A program made the position numbers and the translations under genes. The notes beneath the pieces were generated by a model that saw only the letters and a program-made list of their open reading frames with translations, made no database searches and was not told the origin of the DNA. A DNA stretch of 64,000 bases from positions 1 through 64,000 of the forward strand of contig JAZSJZ010000001.1 in the NCBI GenBank assembly GCA_045534575.1. Reading direction: 5' to 3'. The stretch comes from UBA4636 sp045534575 (GTDB lineage Bacteria > Bacillota > Clostridia > Christensenellales > Borkfalkiaceae). This document shows, in pieces, positions 40,338 through 48,823 of the stretch. Within the stretch, counting starts at the first letter, position 1; each line of letters begins with the position of its first letter.

Positions 40338-41915
40338 TTAAATGCAGACTAGATAGAAAACGGTTACGACGACTAGGAAAATAACAGTGGTTACGCCGGT
40401 GAAAAACGCTACTGATTCATAGCCTTTGACGGCTGTTTTCTTGCTATCGGTTATCATAATAGATAGCATTCCGCCAGCAGATAGAACGATGGGAACAATG
40501 TATCTAAAATCCATAGTGCAACCGTATGGCATTTTAAGGTTAAAATAAAATTGCAAAAGTGAATAGCAAGCAATCATCGAGAAGAACAAAATTGTTCTAA
40601 GGTCGAAAACCTTTTCGCCCGCCTTCTTTTTGTGAATAAACCAAAAAACTAGCAAAGTAACGAACAAAATTATAAGAACGTAGTGCAAAATTACCGCAAG
40701 AACTGCAAAAGCCGTGCCGTTCCACATTCCAAACTCGCCGAACATTGACGATTTAACGGTATAATCAAACAAGTTATAGTCATCCCACGCGTTAGCAAAA
40801 GGTGAGTTGAAAATCGTTGAAAAACTTGGCAAGAAAAACCTTTCGAAAAACGTGTGCTCGGCAACCGATAATTGACCGTTTAAGTATGGGAACACGTAGC
40901 CAAAGCTTTGGTCAAACCTAACCCCTGCATAAATTTGGAACCAAAGCGCGAGCGGTGCACAGATAACAACGAATAGCGCATACTTTCCAATAAGCGCAAA
41001 ACTTTTTTTGCTCTCGCCTTTAAAAATTTCTTTAAACAAAATAATGAGCATTAAAACTGCTATCGGCACGCAAATCATTGCGCCGTTTAGTTTTGCCATT
41101 ATCGCAAGCCCAACGCTTAACGCTAGCATAACGGTGTTATAAATCGTTTGGTCGTTATAAAAGCGAATTGCGTAATAAACGGAAACGATTGCAAACGTAA
41201 TTGCGGGCAAGTCGTTATTAAGTTGACCCGATAGTTGATTGAAGCGCGGGAAGAAAATCACGAACGCTAAGCCTAAAAGTGAAAAGCCTCTGTTTAGGTT
41301 TAGTTCCCTAAAAATTTTGCTCGCATACACGGTGATAACAACCGTTTGAATAAGCGAAAGCGTTTGGCACGCAGAAAATAGCGCAGTGGTGGAAACGTCT
41401 AACCCCGTTCCGCCCGTTACAAAAAGCATATGCTCGTTAATGAACGTGAATAGCCAATAAAAAATATGCATAAACACTGCTTGCACGAACGCGTTTAGTG
41501 GCGGGTGATAAAATTGATATGAGTTATTATCGGGAAGTTTTCCGTTTTCATAAATATAGGTTGCGTAGTGATAGTGCCCAGCGTTGCTATCTAGCGGAAA
41601 GGTGTCATACTGGCGGGAAGTCCCTTCGGTGTAAAGAATATAGCCAAGCCTTACCGCAAACGCGATAAGTATCATAAAAAAGATAATAACTTTGCTATCA
41701 ACTTTTCTTTTATAAACCAAGAAACCGAAAACAACGATTAGCGCAATCACTAAAAACAGCGCTAGCGCCTTTGCATACTCTCCTCGACCAATATTTACCG
41801 TGCCTAAATATTTTGGCACGAAAATCACGTAACAAACGACGCTAAATAAAAACAACGCTAAGTAAAACGCTATCTCTTTTAAAATCGGTTTAGTTTTATC
41901 CCAAAAAGTTCTCAT
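40338..41915 (-). CDS. GT-C fold integral membrane glycosyltransferase-like protein
   Basis: 525 residues with about 11-12 membrane helices and one extracytoplasmic loop near the start containing DTFPLDSNAGHYHYATYIYENGKLP. The acidic loop and later YHPPLNAF resemble PMT/ArnT-type GT-C glycosyltransferases that use polyprenyl-phosphate sugars outside the membrane. It is the last gene in the operon that starts with the NYN-LOTUS gene, 65 nt after the nucleotidyltransferase-like gene. The acceptor is unknown. Confidence 0.7.
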   Translation of the reverse strand: MRTFWDKTKPILKEIAFYLALFLFSVVCYVIFVPKYLGTVNIGRGEYAKALALFLVIALIVVFGFLVYKRKVDSKVIIFFMILIAFAVRLGYILYTEGTSRQYDTFPLDSNAGHYHYATYIYENGKLPDNNSYQFYHPPLNAFVQAVFMHIFYWLFTFINEHMLFVTGGTGLDVSTTALFSACQTLSLIQTVVITVYASKIFRELNLNRGFSLLGLAFVIFFPRFNQLSGQLNNDLPAITFAIVSVYYAIRFYNDQTIYNTVMLALSVGLAIMAKLNGAMICVPIAVLMLIILFKEIFKGESKKSFALIGKYALFVVICAPLALWFQIYAGVRFDQSFGYVFPYLNGQLSVAEHTFFERFFLPSFSTIFNSPFANAWDDYNLFDYTVKSSMFGEFGMWNGTAFAVLAVILHYVLIILFVTLLVFWFIHKKKAGEKVFDLRTILFFSMIACYSLLQFYFNLKMPYGCTMDFRYIVPIVLSAGGMLSIMITDSKKTAVKGYESVAFFTGVTTVIFLVVVTVFYLVCI

Positions 41916-41956
41916 TTTTCTCCCGTTCTTTGGTTGTTTTTTCTTTGTTTTTGCTT

Positions 41957-41983
41957 AATAATCGACCTATAGACCCACTTTTA
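41957..41983 (-). repeat. Dispersed CTATAA element, copy 14 (variant)
   Basis: Follows the stop of the nucleotidyltransferase-like gene; core reads CTATAGGTCGATTATT. Confidence 0.55.
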
Positions 41984-42928
41984 CGCTTTAAAAAACTGCA
42001 AAAAGTTTTTCAAATTCTCTTGAGGGTTTTTAACAACGGCAAGCCTTTCACCACTTTTCAAAACGGCCTCGTAGCACTCGCCCACTATTTCATCGCCCAC
42101 GTTTATTGCATTTTTGAACATATTCGATAGCAAAATAACGCTATCGAATTTACTTTCTTTTAACTTAAAGTAAGCGTTTTTAGAAAGCGAAAACTCATCG
42201 CTTACAACAATTCCTGTAAACTTAAATTTCTTTTCAAGATTAAATTTTTCAATTTCTCTAAGGCAAGGAAGATAGTTTTCATAGTTAAAAAAACAACAAA
42301 TAAGCTTGCCCAAAAGATAAAATCTTGCCTTCCAAAACAGCCCGTTTTCAAAAACTTTGCACTCTTTTTTTGCCGTTAGGCTATCTATTTTTCTCTTAAT
42401 TTCTAAAAGTTTTTGGTTGTTTCCGTAAAAAACAAAATCATAATCGCCAAAGGTGTTTGCCCCGATTAAAATCGAGCCAGTTATTCCAAGTTGGTCTTTT
42501 TCTAAGTTAAAAAACTTTTCAATTTCTGTAGCAACAGAATTTAACTCTAAGTCTTTTTCTCTTAGCGTTTTTAACACTTCTCTAGGAAAATAAGTTTTGG
42601 TAACTAAATTTTCATTTATGAAAACGTAGTTATCAAAAACGCCCGACCTTGTTTCAACTTCCAAAAACTCACGCTTTGCGATATCTCTCATTTCATAATC
42701 GCTAACGTTTTGAAAGTTTTCGCCGTTTTTCACATACGCTAAGTTCAAAAACTCACCTTCTGGCAAGACCTTTGTTTTAAAACGGCTAGCGTCAAAACCG
42801 TAGTTTTTCTTTTTGATATAAATCGGCTTCCCGAAAACGTAGCCGTTTTTAGAAAAATTATGATATTCGCTAAAAAGATAGATAATTCCGCCTTCTAACT
42901 CACATCTATAATATACGGTATCTTCCAT
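41981..42928 (-). CDS. Putative nucleotidyltransferase-like protein, resembles archaeal COG1665 type
   Basis: 315 residues from the ATG at 42928, 2 nt after the radical SAM gene; the longer TTG start would overlap that gene. The segment GITGSILIGANTFGDYDFVF (near residue 155) fits the polymerase-beta nucleotidyltransferase pattern GS-x9-DhDh and resembles archaeal predicted nucleotidyltransferases of COG1665, including the helix just before it. The N-terminal 130 residues and C-terminal 110 are not recognised. Activity and substrate are unknown. Tight spacing suggests it acts with the radical SAM protein. Confidence 0.5.
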   Translation of the reverse strand: MEDTVYYRCELEGGIIYLFSEYHNFSKNGYVFGKPIYIKKKNYGFDASRFKTKVLPEGEFLNLAYVKNGENFQNVSDYEMRDIAKREFLEVETRSGVFDNYVFINENLVTKTYFPREVLKTLREKDLELNSVATEIEKFFNLEKDQLGITGSILIGANTFGDYDFVFYGNNQKLLEIKRKIDSLTAKKECKVFENGLFWKARFYLLGKLICCFFNYENYLPCLREIEKFNLEKKFKFTGIVVSDEFSLSKNAYFKLKESKFDSVILLSNMFKNAINVGDEIVGECYEAVLKSGERLAVVKNPQENLKNFLQFFKA

Positions 42929-42930
42929 AA

Positions 42931-43791
42931 TCACTCGCAAAAAAGTTTTCTTTGGTTTTTAGCAATATCACTAAAAATTTCAAAAAGTTTCTCTTCGTCC
43001 TTTTCTAAAATATTAGCAACGAAGTTCTCTTTTTGTGGCGAAGATAAATAACTATTCCCATCAAGCCTTAAAATTAAATAGCCTTTTTTATAAGCCTCAA
43101 ATAGTTCGCCTTCTATTGGCTTATAGCAAATAGCACCAGCCTTTTCAACGCCTTTTACTATCTCTTTTAAATCAAGAAGTTGGTCTATAAGCCCGTTATC
43201 GTTATAAACGTAGCCAATTCTAACGTTCTTAACTTCAAGTTCTTCTATAAGTTTTGGCAGGTTTTTTGCGCTTTCAAAATTATCTTTTGAAACGGTGAAA
43301 GTTAGCCTTACCTTAACGCCTTTTTGAATAAGTGTTTTAATTGCTAAAATCGCCTTTTGAAACCCGTCAAAACCACGAAAAGAAAAATAGTCTTTAGAAT
43401 TTGTGGCAGGAAGGCTCACGTCAACAAAATTTAAAACGGGCAAAAATTTATCAATCACCTTTTCGCTTAGCAACGTTCCGTTAGTGCTAACCATTGTTGC
43501 AATTTTGTGTTTCTTTGCCGTTTCGAGTAGGCTATAGAGCCTATCTTGATACACAAACGGCTCGCCACCGCTTATAACAAGCCTTTTTATTTTTAGTTTA
43601 GAAATTGCTGAAAATATGGCTAAGTCGCCCTTATCTTCTATTTCGTCGTTTTCAAACTGGTTAAAGCAATAGGGGCAGGCTAGGTTGCATTTATAGCCAA
43701 CGTGCAAGCACGCCGTTAAAAGTGAAAAATTAATCTCCTCTTGAGTTTTTATAAACCTATCGGTCTTATTATCATAAAGAACGTTCTTCAT
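42931..43791 (-). CDS. Compact radical SAM protein
   Basis: 286 residues. The cluster motif is CNLACPYC within VGYKCNLACPYCFN (near residue 35), followed by LVISGGEPF for SAM binding. The partial barrel ends after about 220 residues. There is no SPASM or Twitch domain with extra cysteines, so it carries one [4Fe-4S] cluster. It sits between the HAD-membrane gene (1 nt gap) and the nucleotidyltransferase-like gene (2 nt gap). The substrate is unknown. Confidence 0.85.
   Translation of the reverse strand: MKNVLYDNKTDRFIKTQEEINFSLLTACLHVGYKCNLACPYCFNQFENDEIEDKGDLAIFSAISKLKIKRLVISGGEPFVYQDRLYSLLETAKKHKIATMVSTNGTLLSEKVIDKFLPVLNFVDVSLPATNSKDYFSFRGFDGFQKAILAIKTLIQKGVKVRLTFTVSKDNFESAKNLPKLIEELEVKNVRIGYVYNDNGLIDQLLDLKEIVKGVEKAGAICYKPIEGELFEAYKKGYLILRLDGNSYLSSPQKENFVANILEKDEEKLFEIFSDIAKNQRKLFCE
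43177..43201 (+). repeat. Dispersed CTATAA element, copy 15, inside the radical SAM gene
   Basis: AAGTTGGT-CTATAA-GCCCG-TTATC, read on the minus strand as codons for DNGLIDQL. Confidence 0.6.
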
Positions 43792-43792
43792 T

Positions 43793-45049
43793 TTATAAAA
43801 AGATAACGAAAATTAAAGCCGATAAGAACATAAACCCGATTGCAAAAAACAAGCAAATTTTGGCTTGGAACTCAGGGAAAATCTTTTCGTAATTAGCGGA
43901 ACGCATATTATAAAGCGTTTTGTTTTTTATCGCCTTTTTATCGAGAGTATCGTAACGGCTATGAAGGTATTTTATGGTTGCCGTTCTAGCAAATTTTGAC
44001 TTGTTCACAACCTTCTTTTCTAAATGCGGAGCAAGCGTAGTTTTCTTTTTGAAAAAGGCGTCGAAAATAATCTTGCCCATTCTGTCTTTTCCGTGAGCAA
44101 CCTTCGATGAGAACGATTTGATTGCAAAAAACACGCTAAGAAGCGAAAACGCCAGCCCTAAGATAGATGAAATTTTTAAGAAAAGATTATCGCCGTAAAA
44201 CCTAGCGGTTATCGCCGAGAAAAACGCCGTTGCACAAAACGTTGCAATGATTAGTATCATTGACGATTTATTATCTAAATCGCCTAAAAAATTAGTGTAA
44301 TCTTTAGTTTGAATATCGATAATTTCTTGCAAATCGTCGCTTTCGCCTAAAGAATACAAAGCAAAATCATAAATTTCTTCCCAATTATCTAAAGCAATAA
44401 AACCAAATTCGTCGTAATCGGCAATGCTTTTTTGGCGGGCTATAATTTGTTTTTCAACGCTTTTTTCGCTCTCGTGCGTGGTGATAAGCACGGCTTGCAC
44501 GCCGTTTTCATAGTAACTTATAGAATCTGCGGCGGTATCGCCAACGCCGAAAACAATTTCTCTAGTTAAAACAAGGTCTTTAATTATAGAATTTTTTTCT
44601 TTTAACTGAACCTCGTCATAAGTTTCAACGGCTTCCTTGTTTTCTTCGCGCGCCATAATAAGTTCGCCTTTAGGAAAGCCAAATTCTTCTAGGCTCTTTA
44701 TCGTTACTTCCCTTAACTTTTCAGCCCTAGAAGTTAAATAGATTATCTCAACGCTGTTTGCTAATTTTGAAAGATAAAAGTTGGCGTTTTTAACAATTTC
44801 TAAATTTTGCGCTTCATAAAACTCGTTGCCAAAGAACGCTTCGTTAAACTTTGCTAAAGTCTGCTTTTCGTCTAAGCCCTTATCTTTTGCGACCTTTTTT
44901 AGAACGTTCACAAGCGAATAGTCGGCATTAATTTCGGCAAGCGTTAAATTTGCGCCGAAAAGTTTTTCAATGATAACCTTCTTTCTTTTGTTTTGAGAAA
45001 TTATTGTGTTGTCGATATCAACTAAGATATATTTCTTTAATTTTTCCAT
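43793..45049 (-). CDS. HAD phosphatase domain fused to a three-helix membrane module
   Basis: 418 residues. The N-terminal 215 form a complete HAD hydrolase: D11-I-D13-N-T, the YLTSRAE motif II, a Lys in EENKEAVE, and GVGDTAAD (near 168-173). The C-terminal 180 hold two close membrane helices (about 260-282 and 288-306), a basic cytoplasmic segment and a third helix at the very end. The membrane part loosely recalls SLATT/DUF5706-type modules that serve as membrane effectors in cyclic-nucleotide defence systems, but I cannot confirm this. It is co-transcribed with the genes on both sides. Confidence 0.65.
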   Translation of the reverse strand: MEKLKKYILVDIDNTIISQNKRKKVIIEKLFGANLTLAEINADYSLVNVLKKVAKDKGLDEKQTLAKFNEAFFGNEFYEAQNLEIVKNANFYLSKLANSVEIIYLTSRAEKLREVTIKSLEEFGFPKGELIMAREENKEAVETYDEVQLKEKNSIIKDLVLTREIVFGVGDTAADSISYYENGVQAVLITTHESEKSVEKQIIARQKSIADYDEFGFIALDNWEEIYDFALYSLGESDDLQEIIDIQTKDYTNFLGDLDNKSSMILIIATFCATAFFSAITARFYGDNLFLKISSILGLAFSLLSVFFAIKSFSSKVAHGKDRMGKIIFDAFFKKKTTLAPHLEKKVVNKSKFARTATIKYLHSRYDTLDKKAIKNKTLYNMRSANYEKIFPEFQAKICLFFAIGFMFLSALIFVIFL

Positions 45050-45055
45050 AATAAT

Positions 45056-45961
45056 TTATGCTTTTTTCTTATAATTCCTACTTTTCTTTAGTGGCTTTTT
45101 CTCGTCGTTTTTATGCGTCGCTAGGCTCGTTTGGCTCGTTTGATTATTCTTATCAGCCTGACCGTTTTGCGCGCTTTGACCGTTGTTGTTCTTAGGGATG
45201 CGAACGTAGTAAACGATGCTGTGCGGGTTTTTATCGTTAGCGTGCTCTTCGCTCGCCTTAATTTCATAGCCGAAATATTTCAAAAGGTCAACGAGTTTTT
45301 TCTTGCCGTAGTTATGCGAGTGGAAATCTGGGAAAAGGTTTGCCATATGCGAACCAACTATGCTAACTAAAACGTAGCCGTTTGGCGTATCTAAATGCTC
45401 GTCAATGCATTTGTTGATAGCCTTTTTAACAACCTCAACGGGTGTTCTTGAACTCTCAACCTTTTTCTTAGCCGTTTTAATAGTTTTTTCTTGCTTCTTA
45501 TCGGCTGAAGCCTTTTCTTCTTGCGGTTGCTCTAAAGCCTCGTCGATAACGTCGAGGAAGAAAAATTTGTTGCAAGAAGCAACGAAAGCCTTTGGCGTTT
45601 GGCTTTTACCCATGCCTACAACGTTCATCCCCGCTTCGCGAAGACGGGCGGCAAGCCTTGTGAAATCGCTATCGGATGAAGCAAGCAAAAAGCCGTCAAC
45701 CTTGTTAGTGTAAAGAATATCCATAGCGTCGATAATCATTGCGGAGTCGGTTGCGTTTTTGCCTCTAGTATAAGCATATTGCTGAATAGGCGTTAAAGAA
45801 TATTCTAGTAGCACGTCTTTCCAAGACCTAGAATTTGGCTTTGTCCAATCGGCGTAAATTCTTTTGTAAGTTACAACGCCCAAGTCGCTTGCCGTTTCAA
45901 TAATTTTTTTAATGGAACTTGACGCAACGTTATCAGCGTCAATTAATAGCGCATATTTCAT
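45056..45961 (-). CDS. NYN-domain RNase (LabA/DUF88 type) with OST-HTH/LOTUS domain
   Basis: 301 residues. The NYN (PIN-like) nuclease domain spans about 1-145, with acidic residues in LIDADN (D8, D10), D72 and SSDSDF (D97, D99). A charged spacer leads to an OST-HTH/LOTUS domain (about 170-252; VVKKAINKCIDE to LLKYFGYEI), which binds RNA in relatives. The last 45 residues are a low-complexity Gln/Asn/Lys tail. It is expected to be a cytoplasmic RNA-cleaving or RNA-binding protein. It heads the operon. Confidence 0.88.
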   Translation of the reverse strand: MKYALLIDADNVASSSIKKIIETASDLGVVTYKRIYADWTKPNSRSWKDVLLEYSLTPIQQYAYTRGKNATDSAMIIDAMDILYTNKVDGFLLASSDSDFTRLAARLREAGMNVVGMGKSQTPKAFVASCNKFFFLDVIDEALEQPQEEKASADKKQEKTIKTAKKKVESSRTPVEVVKKAINKCIDEHLDTPNGYVLVSIVGSHMANLFPDFHSHNYGKKKLVDLLKYFGYEIKASEEHANDKNPHSIVYYVRIPKNNNGQSAQNGQADKNNQTSQTSLATHKNDEKKPLKKSRNYKKKA

Positions 45962-45997
45962 AAAAATAGTCCTTTTTTGTTAATATTATATATAAAT

Positions 45998-46026
45998 ATA
46001 ATAATATCTTTTATGAAAAAAGTCAA
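45998..46026 (-). promoter_or_regulatory. Promoter of the NYN-LOTUS operon
   Basis: TTGACT (46021-46026), 17-bp spacer, TATTAT (45998-46003) on the minus strand. Confidence 0.7.
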
Positions 46027-46081
46027 CGATAGTTTTAATTTTTTAACTATCACAGCAATCTTTTTGCCAAAAACCGCCAAA

Positions 46082-46105
46082 AACCGACCTATAGCCCCAC
46101 TTTTT
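46082..46105 (-). repeat. Dispersed CTATAA element, copy 16 (degenerate right arm)
   Basis: AAAAAGTGGGG-CTATAG-GTCGG-TTTTT in the gap upstream of the NYN operon promoter. Confidence 0.5.
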
Positions 46106-46151
46106 GGAAGTTATGCAAAATGATTTAAAGTTAAAATTTTAAGTTTTTATT

Positions 46152-46189
46152 AAAACCCCGCAAACGAAAATTTCGTTTGCGGGGTTTTT
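46152..46189 (-). terminator. Terminator of the DUF1963-like gene
   Basis: Nearly continuous palindrome AACCCCGCAAACGAAA / TTTCGTTTGCGGGGTT with flanking A4 and T5. Confidence 0.85.
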
Positions 46190-46199
46190 GCAACGTTTT

Positions 46200-46781
46200 T
46201 TAAACATTAACTGAAATGATTTTTGAGAATTTTTTAGCCTTTAAGTGCTTTTTCTTAATTAAAATGCAAGAATATTTTTTAACCATAACTAAATATTGTT
46301 TTTCAAAATAATCGAGTTTTGGCGGGCACATTATTAAAAAGCAAATATAGTCCTCGTCAAGATTAGGCATTTTCTCTTTGACAGCCTCAGGCACGTCACA
46401 CAGCATTTTTGTGCCGTAAGCGTGCTTTTCGTCTTCCGTATCAGGATTTTCAAACTCTAAGGCAAGCGGTTTATCAAACCGACCAAAATCAAACTGAGTG
46501 TTAAAATCTTCAACTAAAACTTCGCCTTTTTCTTTAACAAAAAACAAACTATAGTTATGACTATAAATATCGTAATAGATATAAATCATACCTTTATCTG
46601 GCAAAAGATTTTCACTATCGTAAGGCTTAATATCTTCAAGGTTAATTTGACCGATAAACATATCTTCCTTTTCAAAATCTTTTTTTAGAAGTTTTTTGCT
46701 TACAACAGGATGCCCAAAAAAGTGCGTGCCCGAATCTTCTGCTAAGCCTTTGTAATATTTTAACGTTACGTTAATGCTCAT
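46200..46781 (-). CDS. DUF1963/YwqG-like protein
   Basis: 193 residues. HFFGHPVVSKKLL, MFIGQINLEDIKPYDSENLLPDKGMIYIYYD and the following beta-rich text match the YwqG/DUF1963 pattern of many Firmicutes, where the family function is unknown. It is the last gene after the HNH and CE12 genes, separated from HNH by 63 nt with a dispersed element in between. Cytoplasmic. Confidence 0.65.
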   Translation of the reverse strand: MSINVTLKYYKGLAEDSGTHFFGHPVVSKKLLKKDFEKEDMFIGQINLEDIKPYDSENLLPDKGMIYIYYDIYSHNYSLFFVKEKGEVLVEDFNTQFDFGRFDKPLALEFENPDTEDEKHAYGTKMLCDVPEAVKEKMPNLDEDYICFLIMCPPKLDYFEKQYLVMVKKYSCILIKKKHLKAKKFSKIISVNV

Positions 46782-46812
46782 TTTTTACCCCCCTATTTTT
46801 AAAAAATATCGC

Positions 46813-46840
46813 AATAACGGGCTTATAGCCCTACTTTTTT
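46813..46840 (-). repeat. Dispersed CTATAA element, copy 17
   Basis: Full copy (N5 = GCCCG) 4 nt after the stop of the HNH gene. Confidence 0.75.
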
Positions 46841-46844
46841 AAAT

Positions 46845-47285
46845 TTACAAGTCAGTAAATCTCTTCAAAAAACTAAGGTCTAGCGACCACTCATCAACTT
46901 GATTTCTTAGTTTATGAAGTTCGTTTGCTCTGCCTAATGCTTTAATATAGTCAGCGTAAGAAGCTTTATTCACCTTTTGAAAGTGCGAAATTGCCTTGTT
47001 TTCATCGCCCATAAGCTGGGTTCTTCCTATATGAATAACGCTGTGGCAACTATGGCAAACGGCAATAACCGTTTCTAGTTTTTGCACTTTTTTAGAAATA
47101 TCATAGCTCCAGCGCTCGTGCGCTTCTAGGCGAGAGACTTTTCTTCCGCAAATCATGCATTTTCCGTTAGCCCTCGCATAGGCATCTTTACGAACGATAT
47201 CCCACGCTTTGGGCTTTAAAATGCTACGAAGGTTTGAATACCAACAACTATCGGGAACTAACTCAAAATCTAACTTTAGTTCCAT
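46845..47285 (-). CDS. HNH-type endonuclease-like protein
   Basis: 146 residues. CMICGRKV, the His in LEAHERW, and CHSCHSVIHIGR give a zinc-bound HNH-like core (about residues 45-105). No methyltransferase or restriction partner is adjacent. Its ATG shares a base with the stop of the secreted esterase gene (TAATG), so it is translated from the same mRNA, an unexpected pairing. Substrate, if any, is unknown. Confidence 0.7.
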   Translation of the reverse strand: MELKLDFELVPDSCWYSNLRSILKPKAWDIVRKDAYARANGKCMICGRKVSRLEAHERWSYDISKKVQKLETVIAVCHSCHSVIHIGRTQLMGDENKAISHFQKVNKASYADYIKALGRANELHKLRNQVDEWSLDLSFLKRFTDL

Positions 47286-48634
47286 TAATGTAGCGTAATT
47301 GTGGTTACTAACGCTTCAAGAGCAGTAACCGTTTCAGGTTTCATTAGCGTTGACGGAACAATGTAGCTAGTTGGCTGAGATAAAATGCTTGCGCCAAACG
47401 ATATGTTTTCACCATAAGTGGTGGTCGTTTGTGCGGTTACTAAACCATTTAGCCTATCTGCTAAAATTGCCGCGGTAATATATGCGCCATATTTATTATA
47501 GTGTGTGCCTTCAACACTATTAGCCTTTGAACCATCGCCATTTTTTAAAGCGGTGTATAGATCATCGTAATCTTTTGGCCACTCTTTTGCAACGCCGTTT
47601 GGTTTTAACGCCATTAGAAGATCTGATTCAGCCTTTTTTGTGATTTCCATCATCGCTTTTGTTTCAGCGTAAAGGTCGATAAGTAAGCAATCTTCTTCCT
47701 CTGCAAGTTGGCGAACTGATTCAACGTATTCAAGATTTGCACCGTGTTTTCCGTTTGCGCCAATAATTTCGGTGCCATTTGCATTGAAGCTTACTCTAGT
47801 AACAGGCGTCATCAAAATAGGAATTGCGCCAATAGATCTAGCAAAATCGATATACATTTTTAAGTAGCCCTTGAAAGTTCCACCGCAATCGTAAGAATAG
47901 TAAAACTCGCCGTATTGCTTAATTTGTTGAAGTCCGGAGCTAATTGTTGATAAAGCAGCAGATTCTGAAAGTTTGTTTGCATAATCAACATAATCTTGAG
48001 GAAGCGCTAGCGTTGAAACCTTAACTTGAGGAACAACGGTTGGATAGATTCCGTTCTCGTCTGGAGTACCAACAGGAACACGCCTATCTAGATAGTTAGA
48101 ATATCCACCACCGGTAGAATCGTCATTATGCCCAAATTGAATAAACAGATAGTCTCCGTTTTCAATTTCGCCCTCAATAGGAGTAAAACTTGAGTTATTA
48201 ATGTGATCATACTTGAAAAGTCTTCCTTCGTTAATGAAGGAACGAGAACTTCTTCCACCATTAGATTTGTTGATGACGGTAACGTTTTCAACGTTTAAAA
48301 ACTCTTGCAAATATTGCCCCCAACCTGCAATTTCTTGAGCATCAGGATAGGTTTTTACCGTTGAATCGCCAGCTAAGAAAATTTTAGGGTTTTGTTTAGC
48401 AACCGGAGCAACGGGAGTTATTGGCTCTCTGTTAACTTCGATAGGGTCTGGAACAATAACCGAACTAGAAGAAGAACTTCCACTTGAAGACGAATTTTCA
48501 TTAGAAGATGAACTTTCGCTAGAAGACGAGCTCTCGCTTGACGAAGATGAAGTGTTATCGCCTGTGTTGTTATTACAGCAAGCAAGCGAGAAGCACATCA
48601 TTAAACAAAGTAATAAACAAATAATTTTTTTCAT
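47285..48634 (-). CDS. Secreted SGNH esterase lipoprotein, rhamnogalacturonan acetylesterase-like (CE12)
   Basis: 449 residues. A lipoprotein signal (FSLACC) and a Ser/Glu-rich linker (about 25-60) precede an SGNH hydrolase: block I FLAGDSTVKTYP with the nucleophile Ser, block II NGGRSSRSF, block III QFGHND, and block V EGTHYNKYGA with the catalytic Asp/Glu-His. These match CE12 rhamnogalacturonan acetylesterases, which remove acetyl groups from pectin backbones. It complements the two PL1 lyases elsewhere in the window. AAGGAG lies 8 nt before the ATG. Confidence 0.87.
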   Translation of the reverse strand: MKKIICLLLCLMMCFSLACCNNNTGDNTSSSSSESSSSSESSSSNENSSSSGSSSSSSVIVPDPIEVNREPITPVAPVAKQNPKIFLAGDSTVKTYPDAQEIAGWGQYLQEFLNVENVTVINKSNGGRSSRSFINEGRLFKYDHINNSSFTPIEGEIENGDYLFIQFGHNDDSTGGGYSNYLDRRVPVGTPDENGIYPTVVPQVKVSTLALPQDYVDYANKLSESAALSTISSGLQQIKQYGEFYYSYDCGGTFKGYLKMYIDFARSIGAIPILMTPVTRVSFNANGTEIIGANGKHGANLEYVESVRQLAEEEDCLLIDLYAETKAMMEITKKAESDLLMALKPNGVAKEWPKDYDDLYTALKNGDGSKANSVEGTHYNKYGAYITAAILADRLNGLVTAQTTTTYGENISFGASILSQPTSYIVPSTLMKPETVTALEALVTTITLH

Positions 48635-48655
48635 AAAATTTCTCCTTGTTCTTAT

Positions 48656-48684
48656 ATTTTAACATAAAGAAAGCAATTTTTCAA
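48656..48684 (-). promoter_or_regulatory. Promoter of the CE12-HNH operon
   Basis: TTGAAA (48679-48684), 17-bp spacer, TAAAAT (48656-48661) on the minus strand. Confidence 0.7.
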
Positions 48685-48764
48685 GCAATATTTAAAAAAC
48701 GGCCTTTAAGAAAAATAAAAATTTATGTAAGCCTTATAAAACTTCAAAAGAGAGGCAAAGAAAA

Positions 48765-48793
48765 AAGCGACAGCCGAAATCGGCTTGTCGCTT
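48765..48793 (-). terminator. Terminator of the str operon (after tuf)
   Basis: AAGCGACA-GCCG / CGGC-TTGTCGCTT with one bulge; TTTTCTTT follows on the minus strand. Confidence 0.85.
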
Positions 48794-48823
48794 AAGTCTT
48801 AAAATTAATTCAACTTATCAAAA

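Noticed and set aside
41981..45961. Calling the operon a known CBASS or Pycsar defence system
   Set aside because: No recognisable cyclase of either type, no cap or ancillary genes, and the membrane module similarity is only impressionistic.
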